Positions 41,481-54,121 of a stretch of DNA of 64,000 nucleotides are shown here, piece by piece. The notes below the pieces were generated by a model. That model had not been told where the DNA came from. It did no database searches and saw only the letters and a program-made list of their open reading frames with translations. The DNA comes from Monarcha castaneiventris obscurior. Its lineage: Eukaryota; Chordata; Aves; Passeriformes; Monarchidae. Positions within the stretch are counted from its first letter, which is position 1; each line of letters begins with the position of its first letter. The position numbers were made by a program, and so were the translations under genes. The stretch lies in NCBI GenBank assembly GCA_026261815.1, contig JAMPIT010000476.1, positions 6,190,955 through 6,254,954 on the forward strand. Direction: 5' to 3'.

Positions 41481-43671
41481 GCTGGGCTACGCAGTGCCCG
41501 CCTGAATGTCCCCATTGTGCTGCCAGGGAGGGAGCAGGAAGCGCTGGCATCGCCTTGGCACCTCCCCGGCACCCTGCCAGCATGAGGACCCCGGGAAACG
41601 GGCTGTGTCCCCCAGGGAATATTTGGGGGGAGGGGTAAGGAGAGGAAATAGGACGGTGAGAAGAAGTTTACAGAATAAAACCAAAACAAGGTCTGGAAGT
41701 AAAAAACGTTACCGTGCAGAAAGGGAAAAACACAGCCAACCTCTTTGTCTGCTACACTTGGGCAGTAAAAATGGCATTCTTCTACGGGGACAGTAAGAAA
41801 CCACCCTGTCACTTGCCCCCAAATGCTAATTTCATCCCAGGTGGCTGGCCCAGCACAGGGCTAAACTGATCCCAGCAGGATGTTTCACCCAGTCCTGAAG
41901 CCTCTCTGAGCAGTCCCTGGAGGGCCCCCTCACCCCGCTGCTTTACCACGGGGGGTCTCCCCGTTTTCCAGCCCCTGCCACCTAAACTGCCCATCTCCCT
42001 CCCTGCCCACAGGATGGGTGCTGGGCAGGGGCATCTGGGCACCTACACCCGTCCTGGCCACGTGCAGGTGTAGCCTGGGTTCACCTGAACAAGGTCTCGG
42101 CCACCACCAGCACAGGCTGAGAAATTCCAAAGCTGTCCAGCACTCCCACACAGCTTCACAGCACAAAATTAAACCTGAAAGAGAAGCCAGAAACTTCAGT
42201 GGCAGCAGAAACTTATTTCTTAATTTTCCTCTTTCCTTAGAACATGTGAAAGCCAATTGATTTCTTTAGGCCAGAGCCTAAGAGAAAATTAAATTTCTTT
42301 CCCAGAAGGCTGTGTCAGATGCTCTCTCCATTGTCCTGCCTGAAGGTCTGGGGTACCTCTGGAAAAAGTCTGGAGGAAAGGTGCAGGAATCCAAGGTGGA
42401 GGGGACATGGGTGAGGAAAACCCCCTAAATTACCCTAACATGCTTGGAAAAAAATCAAAAGGGATTTTGCAGTAACATTTTTAAGAGCATCCTTAGGGCC
42501 CTGGTGGTTTGTCAAGGGGAAACGTGGGTTGGTAGGACCCTCATGCTGGACTTCAGGTGACAAGTTATGGGGCTTAGGGGCTTATGGGGCACCCATTAGA
42601 TTTTTTATATTTCTTAATTTTGCTTGTTCATTAGTGTGCAAACCAGAAAATTGATCGCCCCGTCCTGAGCAGAGGGAATATCAGTAGGCTAGCATGAAAG
42701 CAAGCAGGATTTGCTCCATGCAGACAACCAGGAAGGCCATCCTCGTTCCAGTGTCCTGGCGCTTTCTGCGTGATGTTTGCATTAATTGATGAACTTTGTC
42801 ATGGGGAAGAGCTGACACTCACTCGTTAGAGGAGCACCTGTGGTTACAGCTTTGGGGTGTACACACCAACAACTTGTGGTTTGTCCAGAGCGCAGCATGC
42901 CACTGGTGAGCACATGGAGGGCAATTTCCACCCAGGGACACCAACCAGTGCCCACCCAAGGGGGTGTCACCCTCCCAGGACTGTGCATAACCCATGCCAC
43001 CACCACAGACACGCTGCAAGTCCACTTTGGCCACCTGGCACCTTCCCAGCGGCCATCAGAGAGAAGATGGGGTAGGCAGCAGCAGCTTGGAAGATGCAGC
43101 CCTGGGCACCTCTGAAAGCCAAGCAAAGCTGAAGACAAAAGGATTTGGAGAGCTGCGCTCATTAGAGAAGGAAGTGAGGTGTTTTTCCCTTGTGGATGTG
43201 AGCTTCTATTCATGGTTCCTCATTAAGGCTCAAAAAACCTGTGGACCCATCCCAACTTTGGGTTGGCAGTATCTGCATTCCTGTCAGCTTGGAATTGTCC
43301 ATTGGGCAGGTCGCTCAAGGAAAAAAAATCAAAATCTCATGCAATTATAAACCAGGCCCTTCCTTGGGCTCAGTCTCAGCTCAGTGGATGCTCTCCTGGG
43401 GTGACCCAAGTCACTGACCTGGCGCTTCTGCCCTCTTCCCATTCACTTCACGGGCTGGCCAAAGCCAATATCAAGGGATTTTAATTAAAACTTCTTTCCA
43501 GCCACAGTGGTGGGCATTTAGTCTGTTAATTGCAGAGCAGACAGTCTCTCACTGGACCAGTGACTGTCCAGTTGGCCAGTGTAGCTTTTCCAAGTCAAGA
43601 GTTGGGAACATTAGTGCTGAGCACAAGAAGGGTCTTTCATCGTAAGGACACATATAAAACAAGGTGAATGG

Positions 43672-43690
43672 TCATCATCATCATCATCAT
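43672..43690 (+). repeat. TCA trinucleotide microsatellite
   Basis: Six uninterrupted TCA units plus one base make up a short simple repeat. Confidence 0.9.
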
Positions 43691-44602
43691 TAGGAGGCAG
43701 AAGAAAAGAGAACATCATTTTCTTCTGCTGGGTAGGGGTGGAAACTGGACTCAGAGCACATCTCTGCCATGTTGAAAAAAAACAAAATGGAAGAAGGACA
43801 TATCTGACCCTCACAACAAATTGCCCCATGGCACAACCAGGACAGTTCATTTGCTTTGTACTCACTCCACTCTTAGCATTTCCTAGAGAAGGATGAGCAG
43901 GTTTGTGTCTGCTGTTCCAGTGGAGGTCTTGAAGGCTCTTGCCCTGAGGGTTTTAAGATCAACAGAAAGGCCTTGTCACCCAAGTCCTCTAAGGATGCAT
44001 CTACCTTTTTCATTTACAGCATTAGGGCAGTGGCTCACAGGCACTGTGAGATCCACAGACAGCCAGAAGCCCTTCTCTGGTACCTCTACACAATGGAAAG
44101 TCCTGTCTTATCATGTGTTGTTGCTCCTCAAGCTCAAAAATGTCATGTTTTATAGTGCTGCTCTTCATATAATTCTTGTTGCTCCTGTATTCCAGGTCAC
44201 CCAATTCTCTTTTTATAACACTCAATACTTCCAGTGCTGTTGATACCCCCTCAGTTCTGCCTCATACACACTGCTCAACATGGCTTATTTAATATTTCTG
44301 TGAATGACCCAAAAAGGTAGAAGGGCAAAGTCCTGAAGCTGACATTTGGGTAGGTACAGGGGAAACCTTCCTTTTGCCTGACAGTTCCCCTTGCAAATCC
44401 AGCCACGGCCACCTGATACACAGCCAGCCCACACCCACCTTCATCCCACTCTCCAACCACACACAGGTCATTTCATACTTCAAAATCCATTGGAGATCTT
44501 GCAGCCTTCCCTAAAGGAGAACAGTTTGGCTCCTTCACTGCAGTCCAACCATCCACAACAAGGACAGAGGATGGGATTTGGTGGGGATGTTGGAGATGGC
44601 AA

Positions 44603-44720
44603 CGCCAGTTTGGATGAGGCATTGAGGAACCTGGTCTAGTGGGAGGTATCCCTGCCTATGGTAGTGAGGTTGGACTAGGTGGTCTCTAAGGCCCCAAACC
44701 ACTCTGTGATGGTATGAAAG
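44603..44720 (+). mobile_element. CR1 LINE 3'-end fragment
   Basis: In sense orientation it reads gtttggatgaggcattgagg, aacctggtctagtgggaggt, atccctgcctatgg, ggttggactaggtggtctct and accactctgtgatggtatg. This corresponds to the last 120 bp or so of CR1, ending in a degenerate form of the terminal octamer repeats. It is the first copy from the left in plus orientation. Confidence 0.88.
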
Positions 44721-46020
44721 GAAATTTTCTAGCTATGGAATTTCTCCCCAAAAACAACCTAAGGTTTGGGCTGTTTGCTGCTGCAGCACCCAGCTCTTAG
44801 AGCATAGAGAAATCCCATACCACCCAAGCCAGGAAAGAGCGTAACAGTAACAGCCCACCTGGGCTGGACACTACCCAGCTGCCAAACCCACCTCCCTCGG
44901 GCCATCCACTCATTAGGCTGATTATAATTACCTGCCAACCTAATTGCACCTTTTTCCTAGGGGAAAGAGAAATGCTGAGCATGGCTGGGAAGCTACTTGT
45001 AATTAGAGGGATATTTTTACAACCTATACTGAGTGCCTCAAATCAAGAGAGCAGAGCTTGGCATGCAGAAAGCTGTGGTGAGTATCTAAAGTGCCCTGCT
45101 TGTACTCTTCACGACTAAACAGTAGCAGCAGCAGCAGCACAATTCACTTGGCAGACACGAAGACCTCAGCTCTGCCTTCATGGTCTTGGGTGACAGGATT
45201 TAAAGGATGTTGTGTTGATTTGCTTGCTCGGAGCTTAAGCCTGGCTTTGCTGGGTAGCACAGGAAAATGAAATGATCTTTAGCAACAGCACAAGAAAATT
45301 CACCTTGAAGATAAAAAGGCCCCTCTTCTCCATTTCCAAGAACAGCTTCAGGAAGCCATAATTTGGTCTTTCTGCCCTAAAATCATCGCCAGCTTTCCCC
45401 TGGAAAACAGTCCCAGTGTATCCGCAATTGAAGGATACTGACCAGAGGATGAAAACAAGCTGGTAAGGAAAGTTTTTGCTTTCAAGTGCTACAGCTTTGC
45501 TGTTTGGAAACTTTCTCTTTTCCATGTTCTCCTTCCCAGGCAATTCACATTTTTCTTTCAATCTTTACGGGCCCAGCCAGGCACTTGTGTGCAGAGCTGT
45601 TGTTAGTGTGTCATGGATAGCAACACATACCTAAGGGAAGGAGTCAACATTTGCTGGAAACGAGCCTGGCTGAACTCTCTTTCCCCCTCCCTCATCCAAA
45701 TGGCCCCCAGCTTTGGAAAAGTTTTCCTCCAACTCTGAACTCACTTGGCCCCAACTGCTATAAATAGTCAGAACAAAACCTCCCGGGCCAAATGCCCTGA
45801 ATGTTTTGAAAGCTTTGATCCTGCGCTGCTTTTCCACTCATGCAGCTGGAGCCCATATTCCTGCTCAAAGCAGGGGCAAAGAAAGCCATCCATGGGGCTG
45901 GGAAGGGGTGGGAATCCTGTGTGAACCCCCTGTGCAGACTCTCCTCACTTCTCCCAAGGTGACGCAGCATCAGTGAAGGAGCAGGAGACAGGGGTGGAAA
46001 AGGGGCTTCCAGGAAGGTTG
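44721..46020. other. Intergenic DNA between CR1 copies, no gene seen
   Basis: It includes an AT-rich stretch at about 44915-45030 with several TAATTA-like cores and a short AGC repeat near 45123. Either may be ordinary. No exon or RNA gene was recognised. Confidence 0.5.
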
Positions 46021-46317
46021 GGGAGGGACTTTTGACAAAGACATTGAGTAATAGGACAAGGGGCAATGGTTTTAAACTGACAGAGGGCAGGCTTAGATTG
46101 GATGTTAGGAAGAAATTCTTTATTCAGAGTGCTGAAGCGCTGACGCAGGTTGCCCAAAGAAGTTGTGGATGCCCCATCCCTAGAAGTGTTCAAGGCCAGG
46201 ATGGATGAGGCTTGGAATAACCTGGTCTAGTGAAAGGTGTCCCTGCCCATGGCAGGGGGTGGACTAGAGGATCTTCAAGGTCACTTCTAATCCAGACCAT
46301 TCAATGATTCCATGAAT
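46021..46317 (+). mobile_element. CR1 LINE 3' fragment, about 300 bp
   Basis: The sense CR1 order is clear: gggagggacttttgac, taataggacaaggggcaatgg, ttttaaactgacagagggcagg, ttagattggatgttaggaag, aaattctttattcagagtg, gttgcccaaagaagttgtgg, atgccccatccctagaagtg and a decayed tail (attcaatgattccatg). Frames crossing it are not host genes. Confidence 0.93.
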
Positions 46318-48527
46318 GCCTTGTGAGGAGAGCCATCCCTCAGCCAGAGCTTGTAAGCAAACTCTCCTCCTCACTCCCATCACTGTGTTCGTGTTCTGTC
46401 CTCGCTGTCCTGTGGGTTGAGGGTGCTTTGCTTCCCCACTCCTCCCTCTTAGTGTGCCTGGCCCTTGTGCACTGCTTGCCTTGGCCAGAGACAGAAGTGG
46501 AAAGACACAAACATCAGGGAAAAAAAAACCAAAAAACAAAACAAAACAGAAAAAGGGCTGCTCTTGCAGTATTTCCAACCCATCAAGCCCAGAGTGGGAA
46601 TCCTATGAGAAAGCTGGATCTCACAAAACCCCAGGCCAAGAGGTTTGGAAAAGCGGCCTCAGGATTTGCATCCTCCCTGCCACCAAGATCTCAAGGGTTT
46701 TGGAGGAGCAGAGCTCACACACTTGCAGGGATGCTCAACAGCCTGGGCAGGCACCTAGGCATGCTGGTTCCTCAGGGCAGCATGTCCTTTCCTACATCTG
46801 CATTTCCATGGGTTTATGTGTGTATGTGTGCCTCAGAGCTCCCACATCCCAGCCAGGAAAGCAGCTTTTGGCCCAGATGGCTTTTTCCTTGCCACAGCTC
46901 TTCCTTTTGGGAGCAGACGCTGGCAAAACTAGTGCACACAGCAGCACAAGGCTTGTGGCAAGGCTAGGGCGGGGTTGCTTGGGATAATTCACCAGCAGTG
47001 CCCTGGGAGAGAGGGGACCTCATGCCCACCATGGCTGGCAGGACAGTGGTTCAGCACCAAACCATCCTCCCTTCATGTTCCTTCTGCAGCAATAGTGTTT
47101 CTGAGGAGTTTTGCTGCATCCTCACACTAGGCCAATGCTTTCCCCCAGTGAAGTGACTTCAGGATGGCTACAGGACACTTTGCTCCCAAGCAAACCCCGC
47201 TTGAAACTCTTGGAAAGGTTTCAAACCCTGCCAGCAAGTGTGTGCCCCCTGCCTTCTCACCTTGTCCCTCAGCAGGACAGCAGTGGTGAAATCATGATTC
47301 TCTGGAGATTTAGGGGAGCTGGCATGGGTTTGGGCTGTTTCTCTGAGGAGCCAGCTTAGCTAATCCTGCATTGGGAAAGGGCTGAGGTCAGCCCCATCAC
47401 CCTCTGTCACTGGCAGGGATCAGTATGGGGGCAAGAGAGCCTGGAAATTATTCCTCAAGGGAAATGATAAATAAAGCAGCTCAGTTTTAAGGGAGCACTG
47501 AAAACCCCCAGAGTCCACTGCAGAAAGGAACAGAGTTTGACCTCTTTCTCACCCTGCTGCACCCCATGGAGGGTCAGACAGGGTTTGACCCTCCATGGGG
47601 TCAAACCATTTGGTCCTGCTGCCTGGGACTGCACCTTGTGGGGCAGCTGGGCAGGTGACACCCAGCCCAAACAGTGGCCACATAGTGTCCCGCCTAGAGT
47701 CACTTTGGAGAATCCATCCTGGGCTCTCCAAGTTCATAGGACTCATCACTTGAATCCTGCCAGGGAGTTTTACCCCCATTTCCCTGCTCATCAATGCCAC
47801 AGGGCTGCATTCACCCAGCCACTAAAATGGCTGCAGCACCCAGAACCCCTCCTGGGTGGGCTCCCATCACCTCCTGCATCCCAGCCTATGGCACTCTGGA
47901 TGGGGTGGCTGCTCCCCAGAGGAACAGGCTGTCCCTCAGGGGTTTTGGCAGCATGCTGCCTCCGAGGCGAGAGCTGGCTCGGGGCTTTGTTTTATGTCCT
48001 GTTTATCCTGCCGAGAGAAACAGAGGAGTTCAGTGTGCAGGAATCTCGCGTCCTTGCCCTGCTCCCCCGCTGCATGAAAGCTGCTGAGCAAACAGGAGAG
48101 AATCAAAGGCGGCTGCGCCCCGTTGGGTTTCTGCACCGCCAGCCCTGCTGCCAGCTCTTACATAAGCTCAGCTCGGGGCTGCGCTGGGGGCTTTTTCCTT
48201 GTAAACCAAGCAGCCACCCCAGCAAAGACCCTGCAGCTGTGCTAAGCCCTCTGTTCATCAGGGAACACCTTCTGGCCATGCTCTTGGGGTTTTTGACCCC
48301 TCGATGCACAGCCATGGTGCATTCAGCTGGTTGTTGGCACAGTGGTGGGGGTCAGCCAAGCCGGGCTCTCCACACAGTGTCCTGCACTCCCCATACTCAG
48401 CAGAGCACCATCACTTCATTTTATCTAATCTCAGTAATTCTGGTGTCCCCAACATAAGAATGACATGGAAATGTCGTGAGGACACCCACGAAGTTGGTAA
48501 GAGCACGTCCCCTAAGGAGACAGTCTA
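46318..48527. other. Intergenic DNA with a perfect hairpin and a long chance ORF
   Basis: An A-rich low-complexity stretch lies at about 46517-46552. A perfect 16-bp inverted repeat is at 47561-47601. The longest open frame of the window, 306 codons at 47537-48457 on +, starts just before this hairpin. It has no recognisable domain and little resemblance to a real protein, so I do not call it a gene. Confidence 0.5.
47561..47601. repeat. Perfect 16-bp inverted repeat (hairpin), 9-base loop
   Basis: The left arm ACCCCATGGAGGGTCA (47561-47576) is exactly complementary to the right arm TGACCCTCCATGGGGT (47586-47601). The loop is GACAGGGTT. The stem is shorter than that of a typical microRNA precursor and the bases outside do not extend it, so a microRNA is unlikely. 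Confidence 0.9.
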
Positions 48528-48907
48528 AGAAAGTTGGGGCTGTTCAGCCTGGAGAAGAGAAGGTTGCATGAAGACCTCACAGCACCTTCCAAGGGACATG
48601 GAAGCCAGAGAGGGACTCGTCACCAAGAACCGCAGTGACAGGACAAGGGGGAATGGATACAAATTGAGAGACAGCAGGGTTAGATGAGATAGTAGGAAGG
48701 CTTTTTTTCCTGTGAGGGTGATGAGGCCCTGGCACAGGTTGCCCAGGGAAGCTGTGGATGCCCCATCCCTGGAATTGTTCAAGGCGAGGTTGGACATGGC
48801 TCTGGCAACTTGGTCCAGTGGAGGGTGTACTTGTCCATGGCAGGGGATTGGAACTAAATGATATTTACTGTCCCTATCAACCCAAACCATCCTGGGATTC
48901 TCTGATT
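48528..48907 (+). mobile_element. CR1 LINE 3' fragment, about 380 bp
   Basis: It begins inside the conserved end of the CR1 second open frame (gttggggctgttcagcctgg, agaagagaaggttgcatgaa). It then passes through gtgacaggacaaggggga, gaggccctggcacaggttgc, ccagggaagctgtggatgcc, ggttggacatggctctgg and a degraded tail, catcctgggattctctg. Open frames on either strand here are shadows of the element. Confidence 0.93.
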
Positions 48908-51324
48908 CATCTCATCTCACCCTCTCCAAGACTCAGCATTGGGGCATGTCACCTTCTCCTGCTGGAAAAAGAAGGTGCTTTGTCCCAAATCTCCTATCTC
49001 TCTCCTTTGCTCCCAGAGCATCACAGTTTGTCACTGGTGGCCTGGGTGTGTGGCCTTTCCACCAAGCACAGCCTGAAGCACCAGGGCATCTTGATCCTGT
49101 CATCCTTGGCTGTCAGGCAGTCGCCAGGTATCCCCAAAACCGTGCCCTTCGTGAGTTGAGGATTCATTTCCCCAGCTCTCCTGGGCATGACCTCTAAGCA
49201 GAACAGGAATGAAAACTCTGCAGACATAAAAACATGAAGAATATTAAATCCTCTATGTCTGTGCCCTTCACCACCACGCATGGCCTCACCTTCCCCTCCA
49301 GCACAAGGTCATCCTCTGATTTGGCAGGGTGACAGCTGCCAAAGGAGGACAAGGAAGAATGATGTCACGCCAGCTTCTCTTTTCCGTACCTCCCTTTCCC
49401 CTCCTCTGTGTGCCTTTCACCACAAGAAAAGGAAGAAAGAAGAGTTTTGTGCTTTGAGAGGTCCCTGGGAGTCAGTGTGTGAGCAGAGGTGGCTCTCAAG
49501 GACCCCCTGCCCGCACACTGGTCCCCCAGCCCTGGGGTGGGGTGCCTAGGAACAGCTGTGGGGTGCCTCAGGACCACCACCTGTGGGGTGCCTCAGGAAC
49601 AGCTCCTCAGACCCTCCAACACTGCCTAGACCTGTCATCCATCCATCTCCAGCAACACTCTGTCATCCTCTACCATGCAAAAGTATTCCTACTTCCTGCA
49701 TTTTTAAACTCTGTTTAATAAGCTCTAATTAAAAGCAGTTTAAAAAGTCTCAAAGTGCCATTTTTCTAGGTTTCCCCATCATTGAAACTGAACAGCACAC
49801 AACCCTGTTTACCTGCATGTTCCCTGGTCCCTCCGTAGGGAACTCCTCACTTTCCAGCAGGCACAGCAGAGGAATTAAATCAAATTAACTCATATTTGGA
49901 GCAGCGGCAGGATCGGGCAAATCCTGGCTTGGCTCTCTCTCTTTAGACTACATCTTGCAAACAGAAAGGCTGGAAACAATTTTGCTTTAATTACTTTCTT
50001 AAATGCAGCCAGCAGATGGTTTGGTAATCCAAATTCATTACTCTTTCCACAGCTCCAGACTGCTGGCTTGCGAACCAAATCCAAAAAGAAGCCAGTTAGA
50101 GAGGGACCCATCCTGCCTGCTCTACCAAAGTGCTGGCCAGGATGCCCAAGGCAGGATTTTCTGGGCTGGCCCAGAGGGACAAATTGCAATTGTCAGGGCC
50201 ACCATGGCACAGAAACAGTCTGAGTAAGCCTGGAGAACCCAGGAGTGCATAACATGGGCCACAGCTTCCCTGGGGAGTATGGCATGGTCTCTCCATGGCA
50301 TGGGGGACATGGCCTGGCCACACATCCCTTTGTCACTTTGTCCCTTTGTCCCCGGGGGCTGTTCCTATGGTCCCATGCCCAATAGCATTCAAGCTGCTCC
50401 TGAAAGGCTCATGAATTAGGCAAGCAGAGTCCTTTTCTTGCTGGCTCTCACCCTGAACTGCTGTGTGACTCCTCACTTGTCCCTTCACTTCTCTGTGCCG
50501 GTGTCCATGACATTTCCATGCCAAACAAACTGGGAATGCTGACTGCCAGGCCTACACACCAGTTGCAGACCTGTGCATTGCAGCAGGGTTTTAACACGCC
50601 CAGGCTGACCCTTCTGACCCCAGTGGTTTATTCTTCACATGAAGTTCCCACCTCTCCATGAACACCCAGGTGTTCAGTGTCCACGGTGCCCAACCCCAGA
50701 GCTCTGCCCCAAACCAGCCCCATCACAGAGAAGAACTAAGTCCATCCAGAAAACCTCACAAACATCTCGTGAAGCCGGGTTGTTTTTCTCGTACCAAGTA
50801 ATTTGAAATTCTTGGAAGGCAATCAGGAAAGTACAAAGTATTCCAGCTCAGGACAGCCTGGGACTCATTCCTCAGAGGCACAATGGTTGTTTACTCAATC
50901 TCTCATACATTAATATCTAAAAATTCATTAGTTCAATTGTAAACAAGAAGTACTGGCTTTACAGTGGTGTCTATTTTACAGTAGTGGTTCCAGACTGAAT
51001 GCTGATTTCCTTGTTATCCTTCTTCTAATCCGGCTATCAGAGAGTCGAGATCTTGAAAAATCATGGGAAATATTTCAAGCCCATTTATTTCTGGTTTTGA
51101 AAGGCATCCCTCTGAAACCCAAGGCCAAAGAGAGACTATTTCAAATCAAAATTGAAGAGCACAGGCAGGGAGAGGAGCTGTTTGTGCCAGGACTGTCCTC
51201 TCCCTCAGGAAGAAATGAGGGAAAAGCTGTTCATGGATACGTCTGTGCTGGAAATCTGTAGAAGATTCCTAAGTGTTGAGAGGGAGGGTCCCCAAGGCAG
51301 TCACCTAAGAGGACCGGCAATCAG
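48908..51324. other. Intergenic DNA between CR1 copies, no gene seen
   Basis: It contains a small repeat of tggggtgcct units (49538-49608). There are also AT-rich stretches at about 49690-50050 and 50880-51000 with homeodomain-type TAATTA/ATTA cores and a CAGATGG E-box near 50024. The AT-rich stretches are plausible conserved enhancers, but conservation cannot be checked here. No exon was recognised. Confidence 0.45.
49538..49608 (+). repeat. Imperfect tandem repeat, three units of about 21-25 bp
   Basis: The word TGGGGTGCCT recurs at 49538, 49559 and 49584, each followed by (C)AGGA(A/C)CA and a CT-containing end. The spacing changes from 21 to 25 bases, so this is a decayed minisatellite. 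Confidence 0.8.
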
Positions 51325-51905
51325 GTGTGCTGGTCAACAGCAGCTGAACATGTGCCCAGGTGGGCAAGAAGGACAATGGCACCTGGTCTGTACCAGCCAT
51401 AGTGTGATCAGCAGACCCAAGTGACCATTCCTCTGTGCTGGGCACTGGTGAGGCCACACCTCAAGTCCTGTGTCCAGTTCTGGGCCCCTCACTGCAAGAA
51501 GGACATTTTCTGGAGCATGTCCAGAAAAGGGAACAGAGCTGGGGAAGGGTCTGGACCACCAGGAGCAGCTGAGGGAGCTGGAAGGGCTCAGCCTGGAAAA
51601 AAGGAGGCTATGGGGGGACCTTATCACTCGCTACAACTCCCTGACAGGAGGGTGTAGCCAGGTGGGGACTGGTCTCTTTTTCCAGGTAACAACAATAGAA
51701 CAAGAGGAAATGGCCTTAAGTCACACCAAGTTTAGATTGGATATTAGGAAATATTTCTTCATTAAAAGGGTTATCAGGGATTAAAACAGGCTGCTCAGGG
51801 AAGTGATGGAGTCACCATGTATTTAAAGGAGTGTTGACAAGGCACCTGGGGACATGGTTGATGACCTTAAAGATCTTTTCCAGCTTAAATGATTCTGTGA
51901 TTCCA
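51325..51905 (+). mobile_element. CR1 LINE 3' fragment, about 580 bp (longest CR1 here)
   Basis: It includes the end of the CR1 reverse-transcriptase frame (cagctgaacatgtgcccagg, gcactggtgaggccacacct, gggcccctcactgcaagaag, gctcagcctggaaaaaagga) and the 3'UTR (ttagattggatattaggaa, ggctgctcagggaagtgatg, gagtcaccatgtatttaaag). It ends in AAATGATTCTGTGATTCCAT. Frameshifts and stops break the frame, so it is a dead, 5'-truncated copy. Confidence 0.95.
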
Positions 51906-54121
51906 TCTGCAGGATGGAGATCACCCAGAGCTCATTGGAGCTCACCTCCCCTTCCATCTTTACTGACTGGCACTGCCACAGCGCCTTCTCATGGCAGATC
52001 TGTGTAGCCTCAAGCTCTCCAGTGGGTCCCCCTTACAGACCTTTTGGGTCTGACACTTTGCCCCAGTGGTATGAGGCTGTGGCCTCCAGGAGGTTCACCA
52101 GGACATTCATGGATAGGCTGGCAGCATTTCCCAGCTCCTTTACAATCCAACAAAACCACACATCTGTTTCAGGCATTATTGTGCTAGGGAACACTGTTTT
52201 AGCTCAGCTTTTCATCTCTTCTGCGCAACAGTAATTTGTTTAGGCAGCCTGAACAGGATGAGAGCCACTACTCTGCTTGCAGAGTTAATCAGTCACCTCC
52301 ACCCCAAGGATTTCTCGCACTCGTGCAGAGCTCAGACACCTCCAAAGAAGCCCCTGCTCCAAGAGGGTGAGGAGAAACAAGGCAGAGAGCAATTTCAGGG
52401 GTGATTAGGACTGTGTGTTACAACCTAGCTGGTTGTTCCAGGGACAGAGCCCTCGAGCAGCCTAATCTTGAGGAAATGCAGGAGGAGGAGGAAGATTCCT
52501 TGAACAGGAGGTTCATATATCTTTGCTGCTGTCAAAGGGCAATAGCTGAGATTGCAGTGTCTTGGAAAGCTCCACAAAAGCTATCTCAAGGACATCAACA
52601 AGTCTGGAAACCACCTTCACTCTCCTGATAAAGGTTTCAGTCAACAAATACACTCTAAGGCAGGTTCCCTGGCACTGATCACTTCCTACTGGCTGGAAAT
52701 ACGTCAGCTTATGTTTGAGTGAAGCCTTGGGCTGGCTCAACCCACAGGTACCTTGTGGAGTTGCATGTGCCTGGTCTCCTGCAGGGTTTCAGCCCTGCAG
52801 GAACCAGCCGGACAGGCAGGGGTTATGGGGTGGTCACCCAAGTGCTGCCAACTCACCATCCAAGAGCTCTCAGACAAGCCCTGATTTCAACCAGGGAAGA
52901 AATCCAAGGGGAAACACTTCAGAATTCAATCACTCTCCCTTCCTGCCCCATGAAAGACAGCAGGACATTCCATCCAAGAAAATCCGTGAGTCTTTGATCT
53001 TCCCTGCTGACTCTGCAGCCAGAGACCTCCATCGAGGAGAAGTCACTGCAGCATCAAAACCTGCAGTGCTGAAGCAATGCAAGAGGTAGCACCTGGCTCC
53101 CTGTTAACTCCAGCAAGCAGCTGCTTCCACAGGCACCATGGGAACATCCACTTCAGGACATTTATCTCTGTGTTTGCACACAAATACTCTTCGTTGGAAG
53201 AACCCAAAGCTTCCAGTCAGCCCACACCTCACCAAGGAAGGCACCATCTGCACCAAACCCAACTGGGATCATGCTGATGCCACTTCGGCTGGTAAATATC
53301 CTGCTAAATACCCAAATATAAATTATAAATATAACTATCCACCTCAGGCCATGGTGGGAAAGGCTCCTTCTACTCCTGCAGGGGCTGGGGGTAGCATCCT
53401 GCAGACTGAGCAGGGTAGGACCTCCTCCCTGACCACCTGCAGTGACCACAGCAGAGCACAAAGCCAAACTGCTTTTATGGCTTTGCCCAGATTCCCAACG
53501 CTCACCCATCCTGCCCGCCAGCCAGTCCATCCCAGCTCCCTGTTTGTCTTGGATCACCTCCTGCCAGAGCAGAGCTTTCCACAGCAGGGGTCTTCTGTGC
53601 TGCCCAAGGGCGGATTTCCTGCTGTTTGATCTAAATTTTCCTGTTGTTTCACCAAATGCCTCCTGATTTCCTTCATTGGGCCCAATCTTTCCATCAGGGA
53701 GGCCGCCCTGCAGTCTGGAGCTCTTTGGCAGGGAGCTGGGGGAGAGGTTTGATGGTCAATGAGCAAACACTGCTGGTCTATGCCTGGAGCTGGAGCAGTG
53801 GAAAAGACTTCCCTCCCTGCCCAGGTGGATTAAGCACGGACATGCAGTGCCCTCTGCTGATCTAGCCGCCAAGGGCGATGCAGGAAGAGCAGCATCCAAG
53901 CAGCTTTGCAAAGCTCTGAAAGGGCAGCCGAGCCTCCAGTTTACCCACGAGCTCTCTACTGGCAAGGCAGGGGCAGCACATTCCTCTTCTGCTGGTGTTT
54001 ATCACAGCTTGTAGAGCTGTTTGAGGAGCCAGGCTGGTACAAGAGGCCCGTATGGTTCCATTCCCATCTTCACACTTGCAGGTTATAGCTACACCTAAAA
54101 GCTACACCTAAAGCCAGGACA
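51906..54121. other. Intergenic DNA between CR1 copies, no gene seen
   Basis: It has no exon, RNA gene or transposon that I can recognise. A short AT-rich patch (about 53300-53335) breaks otherwise GC-balanced sequence. Confidence 0.5.

Larger units (their letters stand above)
40216..44602. other. Intergenic DNA with a CpG-dense block, no gene seen
   Basis: Apart from the CpG-dense block at about 41030-41480 there is a small TCA trinucleotide repeat at 43672-43690. No coding exon was recognised. Frames crossing the CpG-dense block look coding only because stop codons are rare in GC-rich DNA. Confidence 0.5.

Noticed and set aside
47561..47601. MicroRNA precursor
   Set aside because: The stem is only 16 bp and does not extend outward, too short for a normal precursor of about 60-80 bases.
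47537..48457. Longest open frame in the window, 306 codons on +
   Set aside because: No recognisable domain, and a composition of scattered W, C, H and P typical of chance translation. It starts within sequence that forms a perfect hairpin. There is no evidence of a promoter, splice structure or conservation. A translated search with no bird homologue would confirm the rejection.
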